This document shows positions 32,978-43,320 of a stretch of 64,000 nt of DNA, piece by piece. The position numbers and the translations under genes were made by a program. Origin of the DNA: Tieghemostelium lacteum (Eukaryota; Evosea; Eumycetozoa; Dictyosteliales; Raperosteliaceae). Numbering within the stretch: the first letter of the stretch is position 1; the number at the start of each line of letters is the position of its first letter. Where the stretch lies: assembly GCA_001606155.1 (NCBI GenBank), contig LODT01000013.1, forward strand, positions 744,001-808,000. Reading direction: 5' to 3'. A model generated the notes under the pieces. The model worked only from the letters and a program-made list of their open reading frames with translations. It was not told the origin of the DNA and did not search any database.

Positions 32978-35077
32978 ATGAATAATAAATTAACAAATTC
33001 CAATAACAGCAGTGGTGGTGGTAGTGGGACGATTTTAAATAAGGAAAAAGACCCACCACAAATATTTCCCAATACTATTTTTTCCAATATCATTCAAAAG
33101 ATTAGTGAAGAGGATCCAAGACTATCAGTTTTGATCAAATTGGCATTAGTGTGTAGAAGATGGGCACTACAAATTGTACCATACCATTTTAGAGTATTAA
33201 AACACTCCAATTTTGATGAGATATTGAAATTGACAACACAACCACTGACACCTCTAGGCAGAGAATGTAAATTCACTGATATTCTACTGACAAGACCCAG
33301 TAAACCAACATCTATATCACTGTCATCACTGCAGATTAGTCATATGAAATCACAATCATCGAATCAAATGAATGCCATTCAATTAGTGAATGGAAAACTT
33401 CTGAGATTACTGACCACTTGCACAACTCTAAGATCACTTTCCATATCATCCATCTCATTAGACTATGAAGTCAATTTTGGACAGGTTCTAGGTGACATTT
33501 TAAAAAACCCTTCCATTCAATTACAAAAATTGGAATTGATGAATTTGGATTTAGTCTCAAATGGTGCAGCACAAATCATTCAGAGTCTTAAATCTAATAG
33601 TAATCTATTGGAACTTAATCTCAGTAGAAATTTCTTGAAGGAGAAGGAAGGTATATTATTGGGCGATGTCATTAAGGATAATAAATCCCTACAGAAACTG
33701 GATCTTTCATTTAATGATTTTAGAGTCTCTGGATTGAGATCTATTATCGAATCCTTTCAATATAATAACACCATTACCAGTGTTAATTTGGAAGCTGTTT
33801 GTAGATTAGATTGTATGATTACTGGTATAAATCTTTCGTCGCCTCCATTGACACCATCATCATCTTCATTATTGAATAATAACAGTCCTGGTGTTGGAAT
33901 TCTAATTAATAACACACCTTTACAAACTGGTAATTTTACATTACAAAACTCAACATCATTTAATAATCACAATATCAATACCAGTACACTAGGTCAAGGT
34001 ATGTTTGGTATTCCATCACCACATAATAACTATTCCTCAACACCTCCACCATTTTTTCAATTGTCTGGTAATGATAATGTATATTTTAATAATGGTTATG
34101 TACCCTCATCGCCATCATCACTATCTATGAATTCCAGATTAATTGAATCCATGAAAGGATTGTACAAAAACCATTCCATCAAATACCTAAATCTCACCCA
34201 CAACACTTTTGGTAAATTTTTTAATCAATGTATAACTGATTTGATTCAAGAAAATCATAGTATACAAACATTGCAATTAAACTATTTAAAATTGGATGAT
34301 GAAAGTGGTGCTAAACTATCGTCATCATTGAGATCTAATAGATCCCTACTGTCACTATCTTTGATTTATAATCAATTGGGTAGAGAATCAGGCAGAGAAC
34401 TGGCAAATAGTTTATCATTTAATCGATATCTTACACATGTATATTTGAGTAACAACTCACTGACAGAAGATGCAGGTAATGAATTTGCTGGAATGTTAAA
34501 AGTAAATTCAACATTGCTTCATTTGGATCTATCTGATAACACCTTAGGTTCAAATGGTGTTTCAAAGATTTTTGAATCTTTAAGAAGCTCTAATAATACA
34601 CTACGGAAACTATATCTAAAGAATAACAAAATCAATGATAATGCAGGTCAATCACTAAGTATAATGATAAAAGAAAACAAATATCTAAACGTTTTAGATA
34701 TTTCCAATAACCAATTACAAGTCAACTCTGGTATGATGATTGCCAATTCACTAGAATCCAATAAATCGTTGGAAACTCTTTGGATTTCCAATAATCAAAT
34801 GATGGAATTGACAAATAACACTGACCAAAATAATGTAAAAAGATGTGTACAATCATTCCAAAATCTCTTTCAAAAGAATTTTACATTACAAACATTTGAT
34901 TTAGATCAAGGTAATCATTATCCTGATCAATCAATAGCTCAATTAAAATCTAATTTATCTAGAAATCAATTACATTCTTCCATTTTCCATTCACTAGTGG
35001 ATAAAAAGAAAAAGAAAAAAAAATGTTTTATTAAATTTTATATCAAAATAAATAAATTTATAAATTTCCATTTTTAG
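32978..35077 (+). CDS. Leucine-rich repeat protein (ribonuclease-inhibitor type), possible F-box-like N-terminus
   Basis: 699 residues in one exon. After a Ser/Gly/Asn-rich start there is an F-box-like helical segment (FPNTIFSNIIQKI...LIKLALVCRRWALQIVP). RI-type LRRs follow, each about 28 residues, for example LQKLELMNLDLVSNGAAQII, LLELNLSRNFL, LQKLDLSFNDFRVSGLRSII, LSLSLIYNQLGRESG, LLHLDLSDNTLGSNGVSKIF and LRKLYLKNNKINDNAGQSL. A Ser/Thr/Asn/Pro insert (about 285-390) interrupts the array, as low-complexity inserts often do in dictyostelid proteins. The last ~25 residues (KKKKKKKCFIKFYIKINKF) derive from an A-rich 3' region; a frame offset at that A run would change the terminus. The likely role is protein binding. 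Confidence 0.8.
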   Translation: MNNKLTNSNNSSGGGSGTILNKEKDPPQIFPNTIFSNIIQKISEEDPRLSVLIKLALVCRRWALQIVPYHFRVLKHSNFDEILKLTTQPLTPLGRECKFTDILLTRPSKPTSISLSSLQISHMKSQSSNQMNAIQLVNGKLLRLLTTCTTLRSLSISSISLDYEVNFGQVLGDILKNPSIQLQKLELMNLDLVSNGAAQIIQSLKSNSNLLELNLSRNFLKEKEGILLGDVIKDNKSLQKLDLSFNDFRVSGLRSIIESFQYNNTITSVNLEAVCRLDCMITGINLSSPPLTPSSSSLLNNNSPGVGILINNTPLQTGNFTLQNSTSFNNHNINTSTLGQGMFGIPSPHNNYSSTPPPFFQLSGNDNVYFNNGYVPSSPSSLSMNSRLIESMKGLYKNHSIKYLNLTHNTFGKFFNQCITDLIQENHSIQTLQLNYLKLDDESGAKLSSSLRSNRSLLSLSLIYNQLGRESGRELANSLSFNRYLTHVYLSNNSLTEDAGNEFAGMLKVNSTLLHLDLSDNTLGSNGVSKIFESLRSSNNTLRKLYLKNNKINDNAGQSLSIMIKENKYLNVLDISNNQLQVNSGMMIANSLESNKSLETLWISNNQMMELTNNTDQNNVKRCVQSFQNLFQKNFTLQTFDLDQGNHYPDQSIAQLKSNLSRNQLHSSIFHSLVDKKKKKKKCFIKFYIKINKFINFHF

Positions 35078-35151
35078 TACTATTCTATTTTATTTGTGTG
35101 AAAAAAAATAAAAAAAAAAATTGATTAATATTTTTGTTATTTTTGTTTTTT

Positions 35152-36570
35152 TTATAGTTGATCTTCATCAACAGGAGAACAATAATAATAAACTGGTGGA
35201 GGACAAAAACCATTAAATGAAGAAGCAGAAGCAGTAGTATAAGCACCCATTTCAGCAAAATATAACCAATCACCAATTTTAAGTTCAGGAACTTGAATAT
35301 CTCTGGCAATGACATCGATACTATCACAAGTTGGACCAAAGAGAGTGCATGGAGTTGGTTGTTTTGGAGTTGGTTTCAATAAGAGTGGAGTTGGTTTAGC
35401 ATGATCGAATTGAATATTATTAAATGAACCATAGACACCATCTGCCAGATAGTAATTGTATTGTCTCATATTATTTGAGGTTCTACGTGGATGTTGTCTG
35501 TTATCTTCCAATTTAACAATACGTTTACTAATGACAGTAACAGCCAGAGTATGTGAACTGGCAGCAAAATATCTACCAGGTTCAGCAATGATACGTACGC
35601 TGCTATCAAAGAGTTCAGCAGTCTTCTCTCTAATGACAGTAGTGAATTTACCAAACATCTCATCGTTACTACCAGAGAAACCACCACCAACATCTACCAA
35701 TTTTAATTCCATTCCTAAATTTTTGGCCATATCAAATACCTTTTTGACCATGGTCAATGCAGAGTCGTATGCAACGGCGTCAAAGCAACCACTACCAACA
35801 TGAAAACTCACACCTACAACTTTTAGATTCATTTCTTTGGCCATTTCTAATAAATCTGCACAATCATCAATGTGAACTCCAAATTTGGTACCAAATCTCA
35901 TTAGTGCTTTACTGTCATCTGGTGCAATTCTTAAAACTAATTCTGCTTCTGGGAAGAATTTTTCAATCTTTTCTAATTCACTAACATTATCAAATGTCAT
36001 TAATTTAACATTATTAGTTCTAGCAAACTTTTATATAAATAATAATTATTAATATTTATATTCTATAACTATATAAAATAAATTTAAAATTATATTTACT
36101 TTTAAAGCAGAAATTTGTTTACATGGATTTGCATAAATAATACGAGTTGGATCAACACCTAAATTTAAAACTGTTTCAATTTCAGTTCTAGAAGCACAAT
36201 CAAAACTTGAACCTAAAGCTTCTAAAACTTTTAGAATACCAACAGTTGGATTACATTTGACAGCATAGAAAGGTGTGACATTGGGTAAATGTTTCTTCCA
36301 TTTTTGCCATTGCTTCATAATGACACCAATATCTGCTACAAAAAATGCGTCTCTGTCATTTTTATCCAAAAGTGATGTAATTAATTCTTGAATTGAAACC
36401 TCTGGTGCCCATGGTTTAACATCCAATTCCTTTTTGATGCTTTGTAATTTCTCTTGAATATTTGAGACTTTAAATTTTTTTTCAACAGTGCCATTGTTTT
36501 CTGTAGTTTCATTGGTAGTTGTAGTACCATTTGTTGTTTCATCAACTTGATCAATAGTTCTTTTTGACAT
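35152..36570 (-). CDS. odc: Ornithine decarboxylase
   Basis: PLP-dependent decarboxylation of ornithine to putrescine, the first step of polyamine synthesis; active as a cytosolic dimer. Exons 36570-36100 and 36027-35152, phase 0 (KQISALK/FARTNNVKLM); 448 residues. The PLP lysine is in PFYAVKCN (about residue 105); family motifs FHVGSGC, DVGGGF, and AEPGRYF follow. The catalytic cysteine lies in GPTCDSID. The first ~45 residues are a Thr/Asn-rich extension not typical of the family. The Trp-Leu-Tyr-Phe-x-x-MGAYT block is complete. Length is normal for eukaryotic ODC. A C-terminal tail of about ten residues after FCPPPVYYY is short, so no PEST-rich mammalian-type tail is evident. Confidence 0.95.
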
Positions 36571-37074
36571 TTTTTGTTTATATGAAAATTAGTCTCTTTT
36601 AAAAGTGTCTTTTATGAGTGGTATTTTGAACAAACAAAAAAGAAATTTTTTTTTTTTTAATTTTATTTAATTTTAAATTTTATTCGTTCGTTTTCATCTA
36701 TTAAATAATTTTAATATAATAATCAAAATGATATCATTTTAAACTATTTTTTTTTTTTATTATTTGAATTGTCTTTTATATATATTTAATGAGTAAATTT
36801 CAAATTTATCCAAATTTTAATATCTTTTATTATAATCTAAAATTTATTAGTATTGCTTTTAGGTTAGATGTTGTAATATAATATTTTTTTTTATATTACC
36901 ATTTAAAATTAAATTAAAAAAAAATGGTAGATTAATTTTAATTGAACCGCCTTTTTTAAAAATTATATTTTAACAGTTAATCAAAAATTTAAAAAAGTTT
37001 TTTTTTTTGTTTTTAAATTATAATAGTAAAACGAATTAACTTAGATTTGTTTCAATGGTTAAAATTAGATTTAA
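36571..37074. other. Divergent promoter spacer
   Basis: 504 nt of extreme A/T content between ODC and the Mps1-like gene. Long T runs only; no site or ORF recognised. Confidence 0.5.
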
Positions 37075-39583
37075 ATGGAGACTTTAAAAGAAAATCATCA
37101 TCCTAATAGACTATCTGTTAGTAGACCTCCAATTAAATTTTCAACCAATACAGTAAAACAACAATTACAATTACAACAACAACAGCAACAACAACAGTTA
37201 AATAATAATAATAATAATCAATCAATAGGTATTAGTAATAATAATGAAAATGGATCACCAAAAATTCAATCACCAAATAATAATAATTCCCCAAATCAAA
37301 TAGTATTAACCAATATTGTATTATCACCAATAACACAAGCAATAAAAGGATCACAGATAGAACCAAAAGATACAACTCATCCAGCATGGTGGTGGAAAAT
37401 TATAAGTCAAGAAATTGAAAAATTTAGAAACGGTGAAAAATTAAAGAGTACTGATGATGTACAATACATGTTGAAACTTTATCAACGTGCTATCAGTATT
37501 ATAAATAATAAGGAACATATGAATACTTTAGAATTAGCCCAAATATTTTCAAGTTATTCAACATTTTTAATGTATGTAAAATAATTTATAATAATAATAA
37601 TAATAAATATTTATTTATAAAACAAAAATATATAGTCGAATAGGTGAATATGAAGATGCAAAACAAACATTAAAATTTATGAAAATTAATAAGATTGGAA
37701 TGAATAGATCAGAGGTACATGTTTCATTTGCACTATTGGAAATTAATAATAATAATTTTGAAAAATCACGTATGATCATACAAAAAGCCATTGATAAGGG
37801 TGCTGAACCTTTAATAACTTTGGAAGAATGTATAAGATTTATAAATAAGAAAGAAGAACATTATAATCATGCTATATCACCACAACCATTACAACCAAAA
37901 CAACTAACAAATATTCCAACACCACCAAGTAATACACAACCATTATCAGTAATTTCACCAACATTTCAACAACCAATTCAAAGATCAACATCATTAATTC
38001 AACCACCAACTACTAATAGTATTGGAGTTAGTAGTACAATAAGTAATAAATATGTACCAATAACATCATCAACATTTTCAACACCAAGAACGTCAATACC
38101 ACAACCTCAATCTATACAAAAATCATTAAATTCCAGTACTATTAGACCAATTGGTCTAAAATCTAAAGCAATGAGAGTTGAAGTTGATCCAAATAATTCT
38201 AATGAAACTACTGATGAAGAAATGTTAAAATCACCAGAAAGAAAAGATATTGATAATTTACAAAATGATTCTAATGAATCATTAATATCTTCTTCTTCCT
38301 CTTCATCATCCTTATTATCACCATTACATAATAATCAATATCAAAAAGTAGAACAACAGGAAGAAGAAATTGAAGAACAAGTAGTACAAGATGAAGAAGA
38401 ATTTATAGAACCAATTAAAGAAGATATTGATAAAATTCATATTGATGAAATTGAAATAGATGAAAATTTAAATAATCATAAACAAAATATTATAAATAGA
38501 TATAACAGTAAATTAACCTCACCTCCACCAATTCAATCAATTTCAACAATTAAACCTGTACAACAATCATTACAACAACCAATACAACAACAACAACAAT
38601 CAATACAACAACCACAACAAAAACAAATTCAAAATAATAATAATATAAAAAATAATAATGATGAAGTTAACAAAATTAAATCATTTGAATTAGCAAAAAG
38701 TTGGAGTGAAGTTGCTATGGTAAATAATAAACCATATTTGAGAATTGAATTTATTGGTAAAGGTGGTAGTGGTAAAGTTTATAAGGTACTAAGTCAAGAT
38801 TTAAAAATTTATGCACTAAAGTATGTGTGTTTGGGTACAGATCAGAATGAAATCAACTGTCAATTGAATGAAATTGAAATGTTAAAAAGACTGTGTAATC
38901 AACCATTTATTATACAATTGATTGACTATGAAGTAAATCTACAGAAGGGTTATATATTGTTAGTATTGGAATTTGGTGAAATTGATTTATCCAAATCTCT
39001 GTTGAGACTCTCACAAGATCCACTATCTACCAGTACACATCATCAAGGTGGAATCAATGTAAATTATATACGTGTCTATTGGCAACAAATGTTACAAGCT
39101 GTACACACAATTCACGAAGAGAGAATTGTTCATGGCGATTTAAAACCTGCCAATTTTGTCTCTGTTGCCGGCAATCTAAAATTGATTGATTTTGGTATTG
39201 CTAAAGCCATTCAATCCGATGACACTACCAATATTATTCGTGATTCTCAAATTGGTACAATGAATTATATCTCTCCTGAGGCTCTCATTGATACTAGTTC
39301 TTCGGGTCCTGGTGGCAAACAATGCATGAAGCTTGGTAGAGCTTCGGATATTTGGTCTCTAGGTTGTATATTGTACGAAATGGCTTTTGGTTATCCTCCT
39401 TTTAAGAGTTACTCCAATATGTTTACAAAATATCATGCCATTATCAACCCAAATCATGTCATTCATTTTCCAGATCATAAAAATCAAAATCTCTTGGATG
39501 TTTTAAAACGATGTCTTCAGAGAAAACCTCAGGACAGACCTACTATACCTGAACTTTTGATTCATAATTTTTTAAAAAATTGA
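37075..39583 (+). CDS. mps1: Mps1/TTK spindle-checkpoint kinase
   Basis: Dual-specificity kinase that starts spindle-checkpoint signalling at kinetochores. Exons 37075-37571 and 37636-39583, phase 2 (STFL/I RIGEYEDAKQTL); 814 residues. The intron sits inside the N-terminal TPR module (WWWKIISQEIEKFRNG...YQRAISII...EYEDAKQTLKFM...ARMI-like helix), the kinetochore-targeting part known in TTK and shared with Bub1. A long Ser/Thr/Gln/Asn linker follows. The kinase domain shows GKGGSGKVYK (G loop), ALKYV (VAIK lysine), HGDLKPANF (catalytic loop), LIDFGIAK (DFG), GTMNYISPEA (activation and P+1 loop) and DIWSLGCILYEM. All catalytic residues are present. Confidence 0.95.
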
Positions 39584-40631
39584 ACAACAATTATTTGGTA
39601 ATAATAAATTCTATTGATATATTTACTAATTAATAATAAGTAAATATTTCTATACTAGTTTATAAAAAATTTATTGTCACAGATAAGAACTGGATTAATG
39701 GAAAATGCGCAATTTGTTATTTAAAAAGTTTAGATTCATTTGCAAAACTAATCCATTTCAATGAATATTTTTTATATGATGATTATATTGCAGCTCCTTT
39801 TGTTGAAACAATAGTTCATTATCTTTTTGGCAGGTTTTAAATTGAAAGTTTTATTGTTTGTTATTCAATTTGGTTATGGTAAATTTTTTGTATCTAATAG
39901 ATAGATTTATCTATAAATTTAAATGAATCTTTAAAATAACTCGACCACAAATTTTATTATTTTTTATATATTTATTGTTGCAAGAATCTCTAATATAATA
40001 GGAACGACTGGGATGAATGTTTATTTTGTGATGTTGTAATGTAATTGAAGCTGGGAAATGAATCGTAATGTATATAATAATCGAGATGGATTGAGATCTG
40101 AGTGACAGTGATGATCATTACTGCACACCAATATCCGCTATTTTGAGAGATGCTAGACAAAAGTAACCTACCTTCAATTTCGTCAAACTCATTCGTCTTG
40201 TACTGTATCACTGTCAGTAATCCTATCATTCACTTGCTGTGAATTTACCAATCTCTCATTATAACTATTCATTAAGAAAAAAATTATATCCACTCCACTG
40301 GGCTAAAATGTAAACAATGTTTGTATAACTAAGATGAATATGTTTTATGATAGTCTTTATTTTATGTATACGAATAACAGAGTTGAGCTCGGAATAATAG
40401 ATGTATGATGTGATCTGAGATGAGATGGTCTGAGATGTGTGAGAGAAATGATAGATACTATCGTTAATGCTACAAAAAAGATTTTATATTTTTGATTTTT
40501 ATGACAAAACCAAAATTTTCCTATTTGGTATTTTTAAAACATTATAAATACATAACTAGGCATTTCAGGAGCAAAATACGAATAATTCAGAGGGTATACC
40601 CTGGAAGGGTCAGAAGGGGCAGAAGGAAAAT
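39584..40631. other. Accessory spacer upstream of the tRNA/LINE locus
   Basis: About 1 kb with mixed composition. It includes the ATG-less open frame at 39640-39840, a foldback near 40102-40216 and a GA/TG-rich stretch (40410-40450, repeated TCTGAGATG). A 79-residue minus-strand frame (39990-40229) has no family resemblance and is not called. The region looks like an accumulation of decayed insertions. Confidence 0.45.
39640..39840 (+). pseudogene. ATG-less open frame, possible gene fragment
   Basis: 66 codons, open from a stop at 39637 to TAA at 39838, with no ATG near the start and a protein-like composition rich in Trp/Cys/Tyr/His (DKNWINGKCAICYLKSL, then FNEYFLYDDYIAAPFVETI). Low-complexity noise in this genome is usually Asn/Lys/Ile, so this may be an exon or remnant of a family member located elsewhere. 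Not identified. Confidence 0.35.
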
Positions 40632-40638
40632 AAAAAAA
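40632..40638 (-). terminator. RNA polymerase III terminator of tRNA-Met
   Basis: Seven T residues on the minus strand begin 6 nt after the tRNA 3' end (sequence after the tRNA: ATGCC then T7), a standard Pol III stop. Confidence 0.85.
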
Positions 40639-40643
40639 GGCAT

Positions 40644-40715
40644 GTTCTCTGTGAGGATCGAACTCACGACCTCAGGATTATGAGACCTACGCTCTACCAG
40701 CTGAGCTAAGAAAAC
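40644..40715 (-). tRNA. tRNA-Met (CAT), elongator type
   Basis: A 72-nt cloverleaf without intron. The acceptor arms (GTTTTCT / AGAGAAC) pair over 7 bp with one G-U. The D arm is GCTC...GAGC with A-box TAGCTCAGCTGGTAGAGC. The anticodon loop is CTCATAA with anticodon CAT. The T arm holds GTTCGATCC (B box). The T-T mismatch closing the anticodon stem also occurs in elongator tRNA-Met (recalled from human). Acceptor G1-C72 and the lack of the initiator-specific features argue for elongator. Confidence 0.95.
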
Positions 40716-40759
40716 GGCTTGTGATATAAAATTTTTATGGGTATCCTCAGCAGATTTTT

Positions 40760-40772
40760 TTTCGAAAATGTG
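40760..40772. repeat. Target-site duplication, 5' copy
   Basis: TTTCGAAAATGTG, identical to 42431-42443. It ends exactly where LINE coding sequence begins. Confidence 0.88.
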
Positions 40773-42356
40773 CCACTCTCACCCACTATATTTGTTTTAG
40801 TAATGGAATGTATGGCCAGAGTAATCCTAAGTCATCCAAGGATAGGTGGTCTGCCAATGACTGAAGAGTAATCAAATTATGGAGTGCATTGCAGATTGTT
40901 GTCATTTGCAGACGACACCCTAACAATGGCTAAAGACGAAAAGGAATTCGAGATTGTGGATGAGGTAATCAAAAAGTTCTGTCGGGCAACATCATCATCA
41001 ATCAATACGGACAAATGTGTAATAATGACGTTTGATTCAGCCAACAGCAAGAACAAGAAACTAATAACTAACAGAAATCTACCTTACCCCATTGCCACAG
41101 CAATTCAAAGTGAAAGGTACCTAGGTATGTTTTTTAACAGCTATGGAGTAGTCTCACAAGGTGAAAGGTTAATAGACAACTGTGAAAGATTGATGAAGCT
41201 GTGGAAAACAAGATCCTCTACATTCAGAGGGAGAATGGCCATCCTAAAGTCATACATCCTGTCTAAAATGACATACCACTTATATATAGACTCATTCCAA
41301 ATGGACAAACTGGAGGAACTATGTAAATGGTTCTTATACTCTAGCAAAGACTGGGACCCTACCAAGAAAAATAGAAACAAAATATCACAAGCAAGAGCGT
41401 CCAAATCAATTCTACATGGTGGAATCAGTCTATGGAAAATGGATATTAGAGCAAGGGCTCAAAAAGCTTGGATTTTTACCACCTTCATCAACAGATTAAA
41501 TAGATCTTCAGCTCTAGCAGTCTCCTACGAGGATGCATGGATACATAGATGGAGAAACAACATGCCGTCTGAATTTATGAAAAACTGTTATGAAGCATGG
41601 AAAGATTACACAAACTCTAAAACAGAAATAGGTTCCAAGACAATTCCAGAAGGAACCAATAGAAGAATAAGACTAAAAGAAATATATGAAATAATGATGA
41701 AACGTATAGACGGTCAAAGAGAAGTGATGATACTCACTGAGGGCCAAAGAAAATTAAGAGAAGAGAATGTAAATCTACCCCACATCCTCAAAAACCTGAA
41801 GAACTGTCATAATAACAAAGGTAGAGACCTGATGTGGAGATATATACTTAAAGCTTTACCAAAAGTCCATGGTAGTGTGTGTCCATTCTGCAAGGAAACA
41901 GAAACGTCAGAACACATATTCTTTACCTGTAAAAGACTGGGTTTCATAAAGAATATTCAAGAAAGAGTTCTATCAAGTAGATACCAATGGAACCAAAGAA
42001 TATTAAACCAAATCAACAACCCAGTATTGGGTTCATTTATTGCTATATTGTTTGACTTCATATGGTATTCGAGAAATAAGAAAAACCACGATAAAATTGA
42101 TATGGAACTGAACTGGCTAGCTGTCACCTACAAGATGAATATAGCTAAAAGAGCAGAATGGGAAAAAACGTTCGGCCTAATGTCCAAACACTGGAGACTC
42201 CACCACAGTACCACTATAGACAAGGTGAAAAACCAATGTATATCCTCGATCAAATTTCAAATCAAAATGTTCACCAAGACTTGGTGCAAAAATAACAACC
42301 TAATACAAATTCTAATACCAGACCATTTTATGGCCCTTTTCAATGTACATAAATAA
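40773..42356 (+). pseudogene. LINE ORF2 fragment: RT C-terminal half and zinc-binding domain
   Basis: 528 codons in one frame, broken once by TAA at 40869; the ATG-initiated part (40884-42356) is open for 490 residues. RT motif C is intact (LLSFADDTLTMAKDE). The RT thumb/connection follows, and then the LINE zf-RVT cluster CPFCKETETSEHIFFTC (about residues 337-353 of the open part). The endonuclease and the RT palm before PLSP are missing through 5' truncation, so the copy cannot be autonomous. The single internal stop and clean TSD suggest a fairly recent insertion. Confidence 0.9.
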
Positions 42357-42430
42357 ACTTTAGATCCAACTCCTACATGTTAGGGGTCTGGGCATAAGGG
42401 TATCAATTGGTACGCCTTTAACACAAAAAA
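40773..42430 (+). mobile_element. 5'-truncated LINE (non-LTR retrotransposon) with target-site duplication, tRNA-proximal
   Basis: The element opens inside the reverse-transcriptase PLSP motif (PLSPTIFVLVMECMAR) and runs 1658 bp to a short A-rich end (ACACAAAAAA). Thirteen-base direct repeats at 40760-40772 and 42431-42443 bracket it exactly. It therefore inserted as a 5'-truncated copy through target-primed reverse transcription. It begins 57 bp upstream of the first base of tRNA-Met and points away from it. Dictyostelid TRE5 elements are known to insert about 50 bp upstream of tRNA genes, so this is probably a TRE-like element; the family name is inference. Confidence 0.9.
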
Positions 42431-42443
42431 TTTCGAAAATGTG
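42431..42443. repeat. Target-site duplication, 3' copy
   Basis: Exact second copy of TTTCGAAAATGTG directly after the A-rich 3' end of the LINE. Confidence 0.88.
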
Positions 42444-42471
42444 TTCATTATTCATAGTGTTTTACAAATGT

Positions 42472-42988
42472 GTAAAGTACTAAGTATTAACAGTTACGCT
42501 AAAAGGTCTTAAGATGATAGTCATCCATTCCTGACTACCTTTTATGTATACTTTATACTAATCTATATTGTACTCTTGTAACTTGGTAAGGAACATTCTT
42601 ACAAATGTAAAATCAACAACCCAGTATTGGGTTCATTTATTGCTATATTCTTTGACCATATGGTATTCGAGAAATAAGAAAAATCACCATAAAATTGATA
42701 AGGAACTGAACTGGCTAGCTATCACCTACAAGATGAATATAGCTAAAAGAGCAGAATGGGAAAAAACATTCGGCCTAATGTCCAAACACTGGAGGACTCC
42801 ACCACAGTACCACAATAGACAAGGTAAAAAACCAATGTATATCCTCGATCAAATTTCAAATCAAAATGTTCACTAAGATGTGGTGCAAAAATAACAACCT
42901 AATACAAATGTACATTCTTCTATATTTTCCATATACTAAATTATACATAAAGTACTTCATTATTTATTCATTAAACTTAGTACTTTAC
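42472..42988. repeat. 14-bp inverted repeat flanking the second LINE fragment
   Basis: GTAAAGTACTAAGT at 42472-42485 and its exact complement at 42975-42988. The outer flanks show weaker similarity (ACA then five differing bases). Confidence 0.75.
42611..42909 (+). mobile_element. Internal fragment of the same LINE family
   Basis: 299 nt matching 42011-42310 of the neighbouring element, with about 11 substitutions and two small indels by eye (about 96% identity). It holds neither the 5' nor the 3' end of the element and has lost the open frame. The high identity suggests it came from a recent related copy or from local rearrangement, not from an old insertion. Confidence 0.88.
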
Positions 42989-43224
42989 AAAAATGTACAT
43001 ATGTAGTATTAAATCTCATTAAACCTTATGATTCTAGAATTCTATATTCTCTGGTAATTCCATATTTTAAATATTTAGCATTATAAAAACAAAATAAATT
43101 AATTAATCAACACATTATCTTTTCTATAAAATATAAGTCCACTGCATCTCATTTTTATACACACTTTCAAAATTAATATTGGTGTTAAAAAAAAATTGGA
43201 AAATTACACTACCTGCAACCCCCA

Positions 43225-43250
43225 GGTGGAAACATATATATGTTTCCACC
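43225..43250. repeat. Perfect 26-bp palindrome inside a longer imperfect hairpin
   Basis: GGTGGAAACATAT followed by its exact complement. Outer arms near 43205-43216 (CTACCTGCA) and 43258-43266 (TGCAGG) extend the hairpin across an unpaired C-rich/G-rich bulge. It lies about 70 bp upstream of the next start codon. Confidence 0.92.
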
Positions 43251-43320
43251 GGTGTGCTGCAGGTGTTTAATTTACAAAAAATTTAAAACAGTATAATTTT
43301 AATATCTTTATTAACTATTA

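Larger units (their letters stand above)
42444..43320. other. Repeat-rich spacer downstream of the LINE
   Basis: Contains the second LINE fragment (42611-42909), a 14-bp inverted repeat around it and the palindrome at 43225-43250. No host gene seen. Confidence 0.5.

Noticed and set aside
39990-40229. 79-residue minus-strand open frame
   Set aside because: No family resemblance, crosses a foldback repeat, and composition is not clearly protein-like.
42568-42876. 102-residue open frame over the second LINE fragment
   Set aside because: It mixes flanking DNA with a frame-shifted fragment of the retrotransposon and is not an independent gene.
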